DNA of 64,000 nt, taken from assembly GCA_002104945.1 (NCBI GenBank), contig MCFH01000019.1:652501-716500 (forward strand), in the 5' to 3' direction. The stretch is from Piromyces finnis. Lineage: Eukaryota > Neocallimastigomycota > Neocallimastigomycetes > Neocallimastigales > Neocallimastigaceae. Below are positions 33,931 to 45,789 of the stretch, piece by piece. A model generated the notes under the pieces. That model saw only the letters and a program-made list of their open reading frames with translations, searched no databases and was not told the origin of the DNA. Made by a program: the position numbers and the translations under genes. Numbering within the stretch: the first letter of the stretch is position 1; every line of letters starts with the position of its first letter.

Positions 33931-35006
33931 TGATGCGTTGACCGATATATTTTTGAATAATATAATATTTTTAATAAATAATAAATTCTAATATTTATGA
34001 TGAAACAATAAATTTAAAATAAAATAAAATATGTTTTATAATTAACAAATAAATCACTCAAAAACTCGAAAATAAACTCTTTTTATTATGTTTAAATTAT
34101 CTCTTTATTATATTTATAATTTATTTATTGTCTATTTATTGTCCCCCCTTTATAAAGAAGAATTTTATCTTCCTTTTATACATTTTCATTTATTACATGT
34201 ATTATTATTTTTAACTATTAAATGTTATTATTACTATTGTTATTATTTATTAAAATTAAAAGAATAAATTAAAATTATGTCTTAGTATTATAAAATATTA
34301 TAGAATATTACTTATTTGATTTTCTTATTACTTCAAAATGTTTAAATTTAGAAAAATTATTATAAATTATCATTGACTATCATTAAATGTATAATACCTT
34401 GAATAAAATAATTAAAATTTAAAATTAAAATAATATTAAAATAAAATTAAAATGAAATTAAAATATTAAAAGTATCAATTATTATAAACACTCATTTTAT
34501 ACAGAAACATAAAAGAGTTCTGTATTTTATCTTTGAAATTGTTATTATTGTTCTATTTCCAGGCTTTAAATTAATCACTTTTAGTAATAATTACTCAGTT
34601 ATTTATTTGTTAATTTATATATATAAGTTTGAAAGAATTTCTAAAGAACACTTGGATAAAACACTAGAATTAATAATTTAATGTATATCATTTTATTTTT
34701 TTAGTTTATTTATTCATTTTTATTTACTTATTATTATTTTATTATTTTAATACATTTTTGGATTGAGTCGTTTTATTTTATTTAATAATTTATTTTATTA
34801 TTATCTCTATTAAGTCGTTTTTATTCATAATTTATTATTTAATAAAGAGAATATTATTTATTTAAAAGAAAGGGTTATATTTCCATAAAATTATTATTTA
34901 TTCATTTTTAAGGGTTATTATCTTTTATTTTTATTATAAGTCGCTATGGGTTAAGTCGTGTTTATTCGGCTAGTTTTTATTACGTTTTTATGTGAGTAGC
35001 GTATCA
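33931..35006 (-). repeat. 5' LTR (1076 bp)
   Basis: Same length as, and apparently identical to, 24,456-25,531 and 50,770-51,845. It drives the minus-strand element. It is also the left boundary of the large duplication shared with 50,770 onward. Confidence 0.92.
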
Positions 35007-35013
35007 GATATTT

Positions 35014-35563
35014 GTCGTTCCAGTTTTTATCCTGGTTGTTAAGGCGTTTCCTTAGCATACATAAGGCTTCTGGTTCGACCCCGCAGATGTCAGTGCCTGT
35101 GGATTTTCCCACTGGGTTTGCCATGGGTTGGGTTATGATATTCAGGTAAGTATAAATGAACTTTCTAATTTACTACTATGATAATAACACTCGTCTAGCC
35201 GGCCTGAGAGGGTCTAGTGTACATGGTACATTCCAAATTAGAACTTAATAAGTGGTGATTTAGGCTATGCCAAAAACACATAATATTCCTTAATCAATTT
35301 AAGTGTAAACATTAGGGGGCGGTTGACACGTGATCAAATTGACTATAAGAGGCTTAGCATTGTAGTTGTGAAATATCGTACAACGACATGCATCTAATGT
35401 ACATGGATTAAGTGAGCGTCGAAGCTGAAGAAACAGTATGACAGACCAGGAGGGTCACAACCACCTAGCAATAGGAATGAGCCAACGTTTCTCTAAGAAC
35501 CACCATTGGGACTAACTTCAATTGATGGGAGAAATGCACTCGGAAGTTAAAAAAAAAAAAAAA
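35014..35563 (+). mobile_element. SINE, tRNA-derived head, poly-A tail
   Basis: The head resembles a tRNA: an A-box-like TGGTTGTTAAGG, an anticodon-like stem CCTTA/TAAGG, and a B box CTGGTTCGACCCCG. A body of about 470 bp follows, with GC content far above the surroundings, ending in about 15 A. After the tail comes TTAAAAGGATATTT (35,564-35,577). The matching upstream duplication is cut by an LTR here: only GATATTT remains next to the SINE. There is no protein-coding potential; mobility would depend on a LINE-type reverse transcriptase not present in the window. Confidence 0.8.
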
Positions 35564-35577
35564 TTAAAAGGATATTT

Positions 35578-38062
35578 AGAGTGTTTATAATTACTATTAA
35601 AATCATTTATGCCTTTTTGGTGAAGTTTATAGCCCATATCAAAGAATTTTTTGTATTTAATATTTTCCTTAATAATTCGCATAATTTTTTAATTTAGATT
35701 GAGTGATTTAATTTACAATAATTAAAAATAAAAAACATTACAATTTTATTATTAAGTTTAAAGGCCATTATTAAATATGTTGTTATTTGACTATTAAGTA
35801 ACGAGTAAAATAAAAATATATTAAATATCTTTTCATAATTACAACTAGGTTTGTAATTGTTTAATTATTATTAATTAAATATTTGTAAAACTATTATAAA
35901 GCATTATAATATTTACTAATGAATGATAAAAATATAAAAAAACTTAAAATATTAAATATAAAAGAAATACTCATAACCCATGTAAATAATTTTATATTTT
36001 TTATAATTTAAATAAAATAAATTTATGTTTTCTATTTAAGTAAAAATAAATAAATTTTATAATATTTAAAAAAAAATAATTTTATTCTGTATTTTAAAAA
36101 ATTAGTTTCTATATCAATATTAAATATTATTATTATAATATATAAAATAAAATAGATATTATAGAAATTATCTATTAAAATTCTAAAATTATTGAATAAA
36201 GTTTATATATTTAAAGTTTTAAATTTTTCATTGATTTTATATCCTCTAGTTTTTATATTATCATAGCATATTGTAAAAGTCATATGTTATATCAGTTTTA
36301 AAATGATATAAATAATAGTGGAAAAAAGGAAAATTAAAGTTTTAATAAACTTTAACTGTCTATTTTATATTACACCCATATAGAAAAAAAAATTGATGTA
36401 AATAAATAAAATAGCTGAGCTTTTCCAATTATAAACATAATATTTTTATATACATCTTATTATTAATATTATTTTATATATTCAAGTTATTTAGTATAAT
36501 AAATAAGTTATCATTATTATTTTATTTGTGTGAATATATAAAAAAAATATATTATAATGTAATTGGAAGAAAACTATTCTATTTAAAATATATAAAATAT
36601 ATTCTAACTTAAAGTTAATATAATTTAATATGAGATATTTATTTTATTTAACTTTTAAATATTATATATATATATATATTATTTTTAGCTACAAATTTAT
36701 TACATTAAAGAATAAAAAACTTATGGGATATATTTAATAAAGATAAAACAAAGTGTTATAGGTATTATAGTAATAAAATAATGACTGTTAATAATTATTA
36801 ATTAAATATTCAAGTAATTGATATAATCTTAGTCAATTATAAATATATTTTTATTACTATAATGAAAAAAAATACATAGAATATATTTATTAATTTATAA
36901 AATATACCTTTATATACTTTTATGCGTTATGATAATTTATTATATATATAGATAAATCTTTCATTTCCTCACCGATGTTTATAGGATATAATTTTTGTAA
37001 TATAATAAACAATACTTTTTCTTGGTGACGTTTTTAGCCCGTACCAAAAAAGATTGTTGGTTTTTTATTTTTTCCTTAATAGTATAAATTTTTAAGTTGA
37101 ATGGTTTTATATTGTAAATGGAAATTAATAATTAACTATTGAATCTTATTAAAATTGTTATAATACCATAAACTAGACAGACTGGGAGGTCACAACCACC
37201 TAGCAATAGGAAGGAGTTAACATTTCTCTAAGAACCACCATTGGGACTAACTCTGATTGATGGTAGAAATGCACTTTGTAGTTAAGAAAAAAATCATAAA
37301 CTAATAAACTTTACCTATTAATAATTTAATAATTCACATGTTTTAAGAATATTTAATATTTATATACGTTTTAGTAATATTATCAGCCATTTTTTATAGT
37401 ATAACTTTAATCCGTTATTATTGTCTATTTTATATTTATCATAAATAAACTTTATTATATGTTATAAATTAATATTAAACTTTATATTAAAATAATTCTA
37501 ACAATTGTATATTATATAAAGCTTAATTTAGATAAATTTTTATTTTAAAATAATATTCTTTAAATATTAATTAATGGATAAAGCTTATTATAATATTTAT
37601 TTCTATAATATATTTTTATATTTTTATTAATAAGTGTAATCATATAAATAATTATATGTTACAGTATATTAAAGATTAAAGTAAATATAGATTTCAATTT
37701 TGTAATATTTTTATAAAATAAAAGAAAACATAAATTTTATAATTATTTTTTTTACAATTTGTGTAAATTATTATTTATTATTATTTAGGTGGATAAATAT
37801 ATGACAAAAGAGTCTTATACTTTATATTATATTTATAGATATTAAATATTTATTATAATTAAGTATGTAAAATTATAAAAACTTAATAATTTATTTAATT
37901 ATTTTCACTTTTTTAAATGGATAAAAAAACAGAAGTTATATATTTTGTTATTTTTATTATTATGAAATAAATTGATATATATTTTTATAATCATAATTAA
38001 AAAATTTTTATAAATTTATTTAACAATACATTTATATATACTAAATAATTATTAATTTTATT
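35578..38062. other. AT-rich intergenic stretch with a SINE 3' fragment
   Basis: No gene is seen. 37,176-37,293 is a diverged copy of the last about 115 bp of the SINE including its A tail. Two similar blocks, at about 35,610-35,760 and 37,017-37,135 (shared GGTGA, TATAGCCC/TTTAGCCC and TTTTCCTTAATA), are an older dispersed repeat. The whole stretch recurs at 52,417-54,902. Confidence 0.7.
37176..37293 (+). repeat. SINE 3' fragment
   Basis: It shares CACAACCACCTAGCAATAGG and AAGAACCACCATTGGGACTA with the full SINE and ends in an A run. It is truncated at the 5' side. Confidence 0.8.
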
Positions 38063-40717
38063 CTATATATATCCGTTATCAAATTTGCTACTTCTAACCA
38101 TCGCAGAATCTGTTGTAGGTGCTGTTATAATTGTTTGTTTGCCTACATTTCCGTTTATACTTGTTTTCTTGTGATATTCAATAATTTTGGCAGTTATACC
38201 CATTTTACTTTTTGTATTCATGGAATTTCTTGAATCAGATTGTATATTCTTATTTTTATATGAAATTGAACTATCATTTAATTTATTAATGCTACCACTT
38301 AAAAAGTTATCTTCTTTATTTTTTAAAATGAAATATAAAAATAATTTATATCCATAGATTAAACAATAATTTGATAATGAAAACATTATATAAATAATTT
38401 CATTTAATAAAAAGGAAACAATATAATTATTGATGTTTAATGTTTCAGTGATTATTAAAAAAATTGAATCAAGAATATCTAAACAAATTGCTCCACATAA
38501 ATTTATAATTTCATAATGGATTTCTTTAATATTCCATTCAATGAATATAAGTAATAAAAATACTAAAAATATTAAAACTTTATATAAAATAAATAAAATA
38601 TGAACAAATTTTCCAAATGTTTCGTTTAATGAACATATCTCGAAATTAACATCTCCATTATTTATATTAAATACAAAATTAACTTCATATGGTTTTATGA
38701 ATGAGAGTCCATCAAGAATCAATTCAATTAAAATAAAAATGAATAAAAAGATATATCTATTATTTTAATCCATGTTGAATATTTATTTTCTTCTGGGAAA
38801 TAAACAAATAATTTATGTAGAATAGGTATTAAATTTAGTGTAATACCAAATGTAACCATAATCCATTTAAATTGACATTTAAATTTCGATATATCACCAT
38901 ATTCTAGAAAACCAGCACCTAATATTAAGCATAATCCTAATATTGAAATGAACCAAAAATCTTTTGATAAAAAGTTATAGTATTTTTTAAATTTTTTAAT
39001 ATAAAGTAATACAAGTGATAAACCAAATATCATCATTAATCCTGATAAAATTCCAATGAATAATAGAGCAAGAGAAGAATTATCATCTTCATCTAACGAT
39101 ATTTTATATATTTTTGAATAATCATTAATTTCATGAAGTACTTGAGATGCAGTTTTATTTCCATATAAATATTCAAAAACACGTTCTCTAAAAAATGCTG
39201 AATATTCATCATAATCTTTATTAACATGTGTTGGTCTATTAATAAATTGAATATTCTTAACTAATTCACAATCCACAATTTTGCATACTTCTTCATCATC
39301 ATATAGTTCCATTATTCCTGTTGCTATATTAGACGATGCCATTAATTCTTTTTGAGTTTCTTTCGATGTTAAATATTCAATAAAAAGGGCGGCACCTTTT
39401 TTTTTTTCTTCACTTGAAAATAAATTAATACCAATATTTGAACCACCAACACAAGATCCAGATATTCCAGATTTTCCACCAGGTAAATAATGTTGTTTAT
39501 ATTTCATTGAGTATATATTATTCCAATATTTTAAAAATATAGATCTTCCATTCATTAATTTATTAATTGTATAAGGAATAACAGACTGGAATTCTTCATC
39601 TATTTTATATTTTAAATATGTTATTATTTTATAATTATTCATAATTTATTGTTTTAAGAAACCTTACCAGAAGATATTCTTTCTTTTATTTCTTTTATTT
39701 TTTCTAAAGCTTTTATTGCATTTTCACTTAATAAATCTGGAAATGGATCATTTTTTTGATTTCTAAATGAATACATTATTTCGTATATAGAACACATTCC
39801 TGATGATACTTTTAAAGTTATAAAATATATAATTAATATTAAATATTAATAATATCATAATTTATTTATATATAATACTTACTATCAAATAATCCATTAT
39901 ATGCTGATAAATCAGAATTAGGATTTTTTTTTCTATCCTCTTTAAGAATATATTCAGCTGTATCGATTAATTCATTCCATGTTGTTGGAACTTCTTGATT
40001 ATATTCTTTTAGTATTTCTTCATTTACATATAAGACATTAAAGTCTACTTCAACAGGCTATTAATAATATAATATTTTAATATCCATTATATCCATTAAT
40101 TTTAATAATATGTGATGTAAATTAAATTAACTATATATAAATATATATATATTATTATTTTATGTATCAAAAAAGAAAAACGAATATTTACCAATCCAAC
40201 CCATTTATCATTATAGGTACATGTTTCAGAAGCTATTCCTGAAGAATACATATCAATATGTTCTTTTGGTAACACTGTTCTTAAATCTACTAAATATGGT
40301 CCAAATCTTATCGGGTATACATTATCATAAAATATTACATCATATTTTCCTTCTTTCTTTTTAAGCATTGTTTCAATTGTCGTTCCATAATCGTTTATAA
40401 ATTGAGTAGCATTTGCTAATGTTAAAAGATTTAATTTAACTTCAACATCTAAACCTTTTTCTTCAGCTTGACTATTAAACTTTTTTATTAAATCTGTATA
40501 TTCAAAATCATTACTATATGTGAATGCAATAATATTAACAATATTCTTACATTTAGCTTTTCAGTTTTATTATAGATATATATATTTAAACATATAGATA
40601 TTAATATTTAATATGAATTTTATTATATAGAAAAATGTACTATTTCATAAGTATTGTCTATTTACTTATTTTATATAAAAGTGTTGTTAAAAATATCAAT
40701 ATATATATATATTTCAT
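38063..40717 (-). pseudogene. Receptor gene A: solute-binding domain plus seven-helix domain, frameshifted
   Basis: Near-identical twin of gene C. By alignment the exons are 40,717-40,666 (signal peptide), 40,556-40,192, 40,057-39,883, 39,808-39,668 and 39,599-38,063. A T run at 38,763-38,766 is one base shorter than in gene C and shifts the frame in the extracellular-to-membrane region after helix 3, splitting the last exon into two frames (39,642-38,728 and 38,722-38,063). The apparent start MNNYKIITYL at 39,642 lies in the fourth intron. The rest is intact, so this could be one recent mutation or one sequencing error. Confidence 0.82.
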
Positions 40718-41129
40718 TAATGATTTTTTTTTCTTTTATTAGTATTACTTTAAAATTTAATAATTTCATATAGCTTTATTTTATTTTTTTATTTTTATAT
40801 TTTAACTATTAAAAAAGAATTATATACTTATTTTACTTTTAAATATATCAATATAATAACTTTAAAAAAATTTATCAAATAATATAAGATTTTAAAGATT
40901 TTAATATAAATAGAGTTAGCAATTTATATATAATAAAAAAATATATAATCGTAAAACCAATTCAAATAAATATTTATTATTTATAAATATTAGATTAATA
41001 AAAGGAATTAATTCAATATATTTATATATTAATAAATTATATATATAAATGGGTGTTATATTCTAATAATACATTTATTTGGTTTCTTAGTTTATAAACT
41101 AATATATATTACATGTTAAATAATTATTT

Positions 41130-43759
41130 TCAATTTGCCTTATTAAAACTATAGCTATCATATCTATTACTTTTAGCAAACTCTGAACTTGTTGATGTAT
41201 ATGAAACATCATTTAAACTTGTTTTTTGATGATATTCAATAATTCTTTTAGTAATTTTATTAGAAGCTTTAGAGTCTTTAGTATCTAATTGATTCGGATT
41301 TTTAATTTGAGTAGAATTCTCATAATTTTTAATATTCATGAGTTTTTCATCTATACTTTTTTGAGTAAAATGTAAAAATAATCTATATCCATAGATTAAA
41401 CAATAATTTGATAATGAAAACATTATATAAGTAATTTCATTTAATAAAAAGGAAACAATATAATTATTGATGTTTAATGTTTCAGTGATTATTAAAAAAA
41501 CTGAATCAAGAATATCTAAACAAATTGCTCCACATAAATTTCTAATTTCATAATGGATTTCTTTAATATTCCATTCAATGAATATAAGTAATAAAAATAC
41601 TAAAAATATTAAAACTTTATATAAAATAAATAAAATATGAACGAATTTTCCAAATGTTTCGTTTAATGAACATTTCTCGAAATTAACATCTCCATTATTT
41701 ATATTGAATACAAAATTAACTTCATATGGTTTTATGAATGAGAGTCCATCAAGAATTAATTCAATTAAAATAAAAATGAATAAAAAGATATATCTATTAT
41801 TTTTAATCCATGTTGAATATTTATTTTCTTCAGGGAAACAAACAAGTAATTTATGTAGAATAGGTATTAAATTTAATGAAATACCAAATGTAACCATAAT
41901 CCATTTAAATTGACATTTAAATTTCGATATATCACCATATTCTAGAAAACCAGCACCTAATATTAAGCATAATCCTAATATTGAAATGAACCAAAAATCT
42001 TTTGATAAAAAGTTATAGTATTTTTTAAATTTTTTAATATAAAGTAATACAAGTGATGAACTAAATATCATCATTAATCCTGATAAAATTCCAATGAATA
42101 ATAGAGCAAGAGAAGAATTATCATCTTCATTTAACGATATTTTATATATTTTTGAATAATCATTAATTTCATGAAGTACTTGAGATGCAGTTTTATTTCC
42201 ATATATGAATTTTAAAGCATGTTCTGTAAAAAATGCAGCATAAGCATCATAATCTTTTTTTGGTTTAGTAATGTATTGAATATTTTTATATACTTTACAA
42301 TTTACAACTTCACAAACTTCTTTATCATTGTATAAATCCATTATTCCTGATGATATATCATATAATATTTGTGATTCTTTTTGAGTTTCTTTTGATGTTA
42401 TGAATTTAATAAAAACAGCAGCATCAGCAATATTTTTTTCACTTGAGAATGAATTAATACCGATATTTGAACCACCAACACAAGATCCAGATATTCCAGA
42501 TTTTCCACCAGGTAAACGATATCGAGTATATTTTGTTGTTTTTATAGTATCCCAATATTTTAAAAATATTGATCTTCCACTTGAAAATTTTGCCATTGTA
42601 TAAGGAATAACAGATTGGAATTCTTCATCTATATTTCATTTTATTCGTATTAATGCTATGCTATTATTTTTATATCATTATTACTATAAAATTTTTAATT
42701 TTAATATAATTTACCAGAAGATATTCTTTCTTTTATTTCTTTTATTTTTTCTAAAGCTTTTATTGCATTTTCACTTAATAAATCTGGAAATGGATCATTT
42801 TTTTCATTTCTAAAAGAGTATATTATTTCATAAATTGAGCTCATTCCCATAGATTCTATTTTAATTTCAAAATAAACATTATTTACATAAATAATATTAA
42901 AGCATATACATATTATTTATAACTAATAATTACTATCAATTAATCCATTATATGCTGTTAAATCAGAATTAGGATTTTTTTTTTTTCTTCTTTAAGAATA
43001 TATTCAGATGTTTTGATTAAATCATCCCAAGTTTCGGGAACTTCTTGATTATATTCATTTAAAATTTCTTCATTTACATATAAGGCATTAAAGTCTACTT
43101 CAACAGGCTATTAATAATATAATATTTTAATATTCATTACATCCATTAATTTTAGTAATATGTGATGTAAATTAAATTAAATATATATAAATACATATTT
43201 TTTATTATTCTATATATCAAAAAAGAAAAACGAAAATTTACCAATCCAACCCATTTATCATTATAGGTACATGTTTCAGAAGCTATTCCTGAAGAATACA
43301 TATCAATATGTTCTTTTGGTAACACTGTTCTTAAATCTACTAAGTATGGTCCATATCTTACTGGATAAACATTATCATAAAAGATAATATCGTATTTTCC
43401 ATTTTTTTTTTTAAGCATTGTTTCAATTGTCGTTCCATAATCGTTTATAAGTTGGGTAGCATTTGCTAATGTTAAAAGATTTAATTTAACTTCAACATCT
43501 AATCCTTTTTCTTCAGACAAACTATTAAATTTATCTATCATAGGTGCATATTTAAAATCAGTACTATAAGAGAATGCAATAGCATTAATGACATTTTTGC
43601 ATTCAACTATTTAATTTCGAATATATATTATATATTTATAAATTTTTGTATAAAAATTTCAGTATATATTATTATAAAACAAATAATATTATATATTAAA
43701 TTTTTACTGATTTTATATATAAGTGTTGTTATAAATATTAGTATAAATGTATATTTCAT
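41130..43759 (-). pseudogene. Receptor gene B: solute-binding domain plus seven-helix domain, frameshifted
   Basis: Exons by analogy: 43,759-43,708, 43,606-43,242, 43,107-42,934, 42,855-42,715, 42,628-41,130. Exon 1 encodes MKYTFILIFITTLIYKI, a signal peptide. Exon 3 is one base short because of a run of 12 T at 42,975-42,986 where genes C and D imply one base more, so the binding domain is shifted. The last exon carries KSGISGSCVGGSNIGIN and seven hydrophobic helices. Its 3' 570 bp (41,130-41,705) look identical to gene D; upstream the two differ at many sites, so the gene is a mosaic. Confidence 0.8.
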
Positions 43760-44160
43760 TTTTAAATTTCATTAAAGAATTCTTTATAAGTTTCTCTTTC
43801 AATTTTTATAAAAAATTGATATTTTTTTTAAAATTAGAATTTAGAATTTCTATATTTTTACAATTCTGATAATTCTATTTTTATTAATACTTAAAGTTTT
43901 ATTCTTTATTTAGAATGTATATATTATACATTTTATATTAATGAGTTATTATATAATGAATATAAATATAGTTAATATATACTTTTTATTATATAATTTA
44001 ATTTTTTAAATGATGAAATAAATTTGAATGAATTATAATATAATGTTGAAATGAAAAATAAAAGAAATTCATCCAGAAAAAGATAATAATATAGAATATA
44101 ATTTATTAAATTATAAAATATACCTTTATATATATTATAATTTATATTTTACTTTAAAAG
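43760..44160. other. Upstream region of receptor gene B
   Basis: AT-rich DNA that should hold the promoter of gene B. No conserved element is recognised. Near its right end is the remnant TTAAAAG of the SINE target duplication (44,154-44,160). Confidence 0.5.
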
Positions 44161-44164
44161 GATA

Positions 44165-44796
44165 TGATAAATAATAATTATAAATATATTATAAATTTGA
44201 TATTTGTAGAACGTTTTATTATAAAAATAATTATTAAATAATTTTATATAGTTTAGCATAAAAATATAATTTACATAAAATCAAATATTTTATAAATTTA
44301 TATATTTGATTGGGTTAAATTATAAAAATAATTTTTAATATAAAGAATAATAATAATTTTTAGTAGAAAATGGGAAGACTTAACATATTAATAAGAAGTT
44401 GAATTTTTAATAATAGTTAATATAGTTAGTTAAATAATACATAATAATAATTAAAAGACAAAAATAAGTTTTTATATAATAAAAATTATTGTTAAAAAAG
44501 AGTATAAAAACAATAAATAAAAGAAAATATAAAAACGAAATTAAACTTGTCTAGTTTGTAATTATTGTGTTAATAATAAATAATATTTTATAGAATAAAT
44601 CTGGTGTTATTATTCTATATAAATATTATTAAATAATAAAACTATAAATATTATAAAATATTATAAAATAAATTAAAATAAATAATAAAACAAGTAGATA
44701 TTGTTAAAGCTCGTACAATAGCTGTCGAGATAAAACAATATAAGGTAACGAATAAGTAGTTTAAAAAGTTGTAATATAACTACCAATCCGTTATCA
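44165..44796 (+). repeat. 5' LTR (632 bp)
   Basis: TG...CA ends (TGATAAATAATAATT ... AATCCGTTATCA). It contains the promoter by definition; no TATA box can be singled out in such AT-rich DNA. The older copy at 13,748 matches its first 165 bp. Confidence 0.93.
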
Positions 44797-44798
44797 AG

Positions 44799-44815
44799 TG
44801 GTGGAGAACCTCAGT
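44799..44815 (+). promoter_or_regulatory. Primer binding site
   Basis: TGGTGGAGAACC starts 2 nt after the LTR. Its first 10 bases are the same as in the minus-strand element at 33,922, so both probably use the same tRNA, with 3' end TTCTCCACCA. Confidence 0.7.
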
Positions 44816-44894
44816 CGTCCCGTGGGATAGCCGAAAATATAAAATTCCTGTTTACTTATATATATAGCATATTTATTTAATTAAATTAATAAAT

Positions 44895-45764
44895 ATGTCC
44901 GAAGATAAGAATAACTTTGAAAGAGCCGCAAGTATGGCCAAAGAAATAAGCCCTCTCGGAAAGAAAACTACCAAGTTCTTTAGATGGAAGATGGAACTCG
45001 AAGATATCTTGGAGGACTTAAACCTTTCTGAAAAAGAAAAAAAAAGAGTTGCTCTAATCGCTACTTCGGACAAAACTAAGGATCTTTGTAGCGATATTTA
45101 TTATGAAGATAGATCCCTATCTTATAATGAATTTATCAATAAAATATCTAACTTATTTGAGGATGATAAAACTTCCAATAAGAACCTCAATAAACTAGAA
45201 AAAATTAAAATAAACAAGAGTTCAGTTAGAGAATTCAATCGTTCCTTCAATGACCTCTTGAAAGAAATTAAAGAAAGGGATAAGCCTTCTGAAGAAAGAC
45301 TTGTTTTCCTTTACATTAAAGCCTTTAATAGGAGAACTCCCATTATGAATTCTCTTATTAATAAACAACCAAAAACCTTAAAGGACGCTATGAGAATCGC
45401 CATCACAGCAGAAGAAACCATCTCAGCTTATGAAAGTGATGACGAAACCGACTATAACTATAAAAGAAACAAAAGCAATAGCTCCTTTAAGAAAAGAACT
45501 ACTACCAACAATGAAAAATCGCCTTATAATAATAATAATAGTAATAATAACAGTAGTAGTAGTAATAACAATAAAAATCAAGGAGGTACAAAAGACGTTA
45601 AGGAATCCGATCTAGAGGCTCTGACCAAGAGTTTTGCCCAGATGAAAATTCATGTCTGTCACCGCTGTAATCAGAGAGGACATGATGCTCGTTTTTGCCC
45701 TAATGAAATGTCAGATATGAATAAGTTTATTGCTACTCTCCTTTCCCAAAACCATTTAAATTAA
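44895..45764 (+). CDS. Gypsy Gag (capsid and nucleocapsid)
   Basis: 289 codons from the first ATG after the primer site. The N-terminal two thirds are helical, charged capsid sequence (FFRWKMELEDILEDL; REFNRSFNDLLKEI). An Asn/Ser-rich linker follows (about 205-235), then a CCHC zinc knuckle CHRCNQRGHDARFC (about 255-268) for RNA packaging. It ends NHLN at the slippery site. Codon use is richer in C and G than in the receptor genes. Confidence 0.93.
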   Translation: MSEDKNNFERAASMAKEISPLGKKTTKFFRWKMELEDILEDLNLSEKEKKRVALIATSDKTKDLCSDIYYEDRSLSYNEFINKISNLFEDDKTSNKNLNKLEKIKINKSSVREFNRSFNDLLKEIKERDKPSEERLVFLYIKAFNRRTPIMNSLINKQPKTLKDAMRIAITAEETISAYESDDETDYNYKRNKSNSSFKKRTTTNNEKSPYNNNNSNNNSSSSNNNKNQGGTKDVKESDLEALTKSFAQMKIHVCHRCNQRGHDARFCPNEMSDMNKFIATLLSQNHLN

Positions 45765-45789
45765 ATGGGGGAAGTTCTCAATCTTCCCC
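45755..45789 (+). promoter_or_regulatory. Gag-Pol -1 ribosomal frameshift cassette
   Basis: Gag ends CAT TTA AAT TAA, giving slippery heptamer T TTA AAT (45,755-45,761). After a 6-nt spacer comes a hairpin with stem GGGGAAG (45,768-45,774) and CTTCCCC (45,783-45,789) and an 8-nt loop. The pol frame is -1 to gag and is open straight through the site to 49,798. Confidence 0.88.

Larger units (their letters stand above)
24456..35006 (-). mobile_element. Near-intact Ty3/gypsy retrotransposon with 1076-bp LTRs
   Basis: Two LTRs of equal length (24,456-25,531 and 33,931-35,006) that look identical enclose a primer binding site, a 1.67-kb leader, gag, a frameshift cassette, pol and a polypurine tract. 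Total length is 10.55 kb. Identical LTRs indicate a recent insertion or recent conversion. The flanks do not form a target duplication (ACAA on the left, GATA on the right), so one flank was exchanged after insertion. Confidence 0.92.

Noticed and set aside
35020-35090. Functional tRNA gene
   Set aside because: A- and B-box-like motifs exist but the acceptor stem does not close and a poly-A-tailed body follows, so it is a SINE head.
39600-39642. Apparent start codon MNNYKIITYL for the receptor's last frame (also at 56,483)
   Set aside because: It lies inside an AT-rich intron between GTAAGG and AATAG; splicing joins the preceding exon to DEEFQSV in phase.
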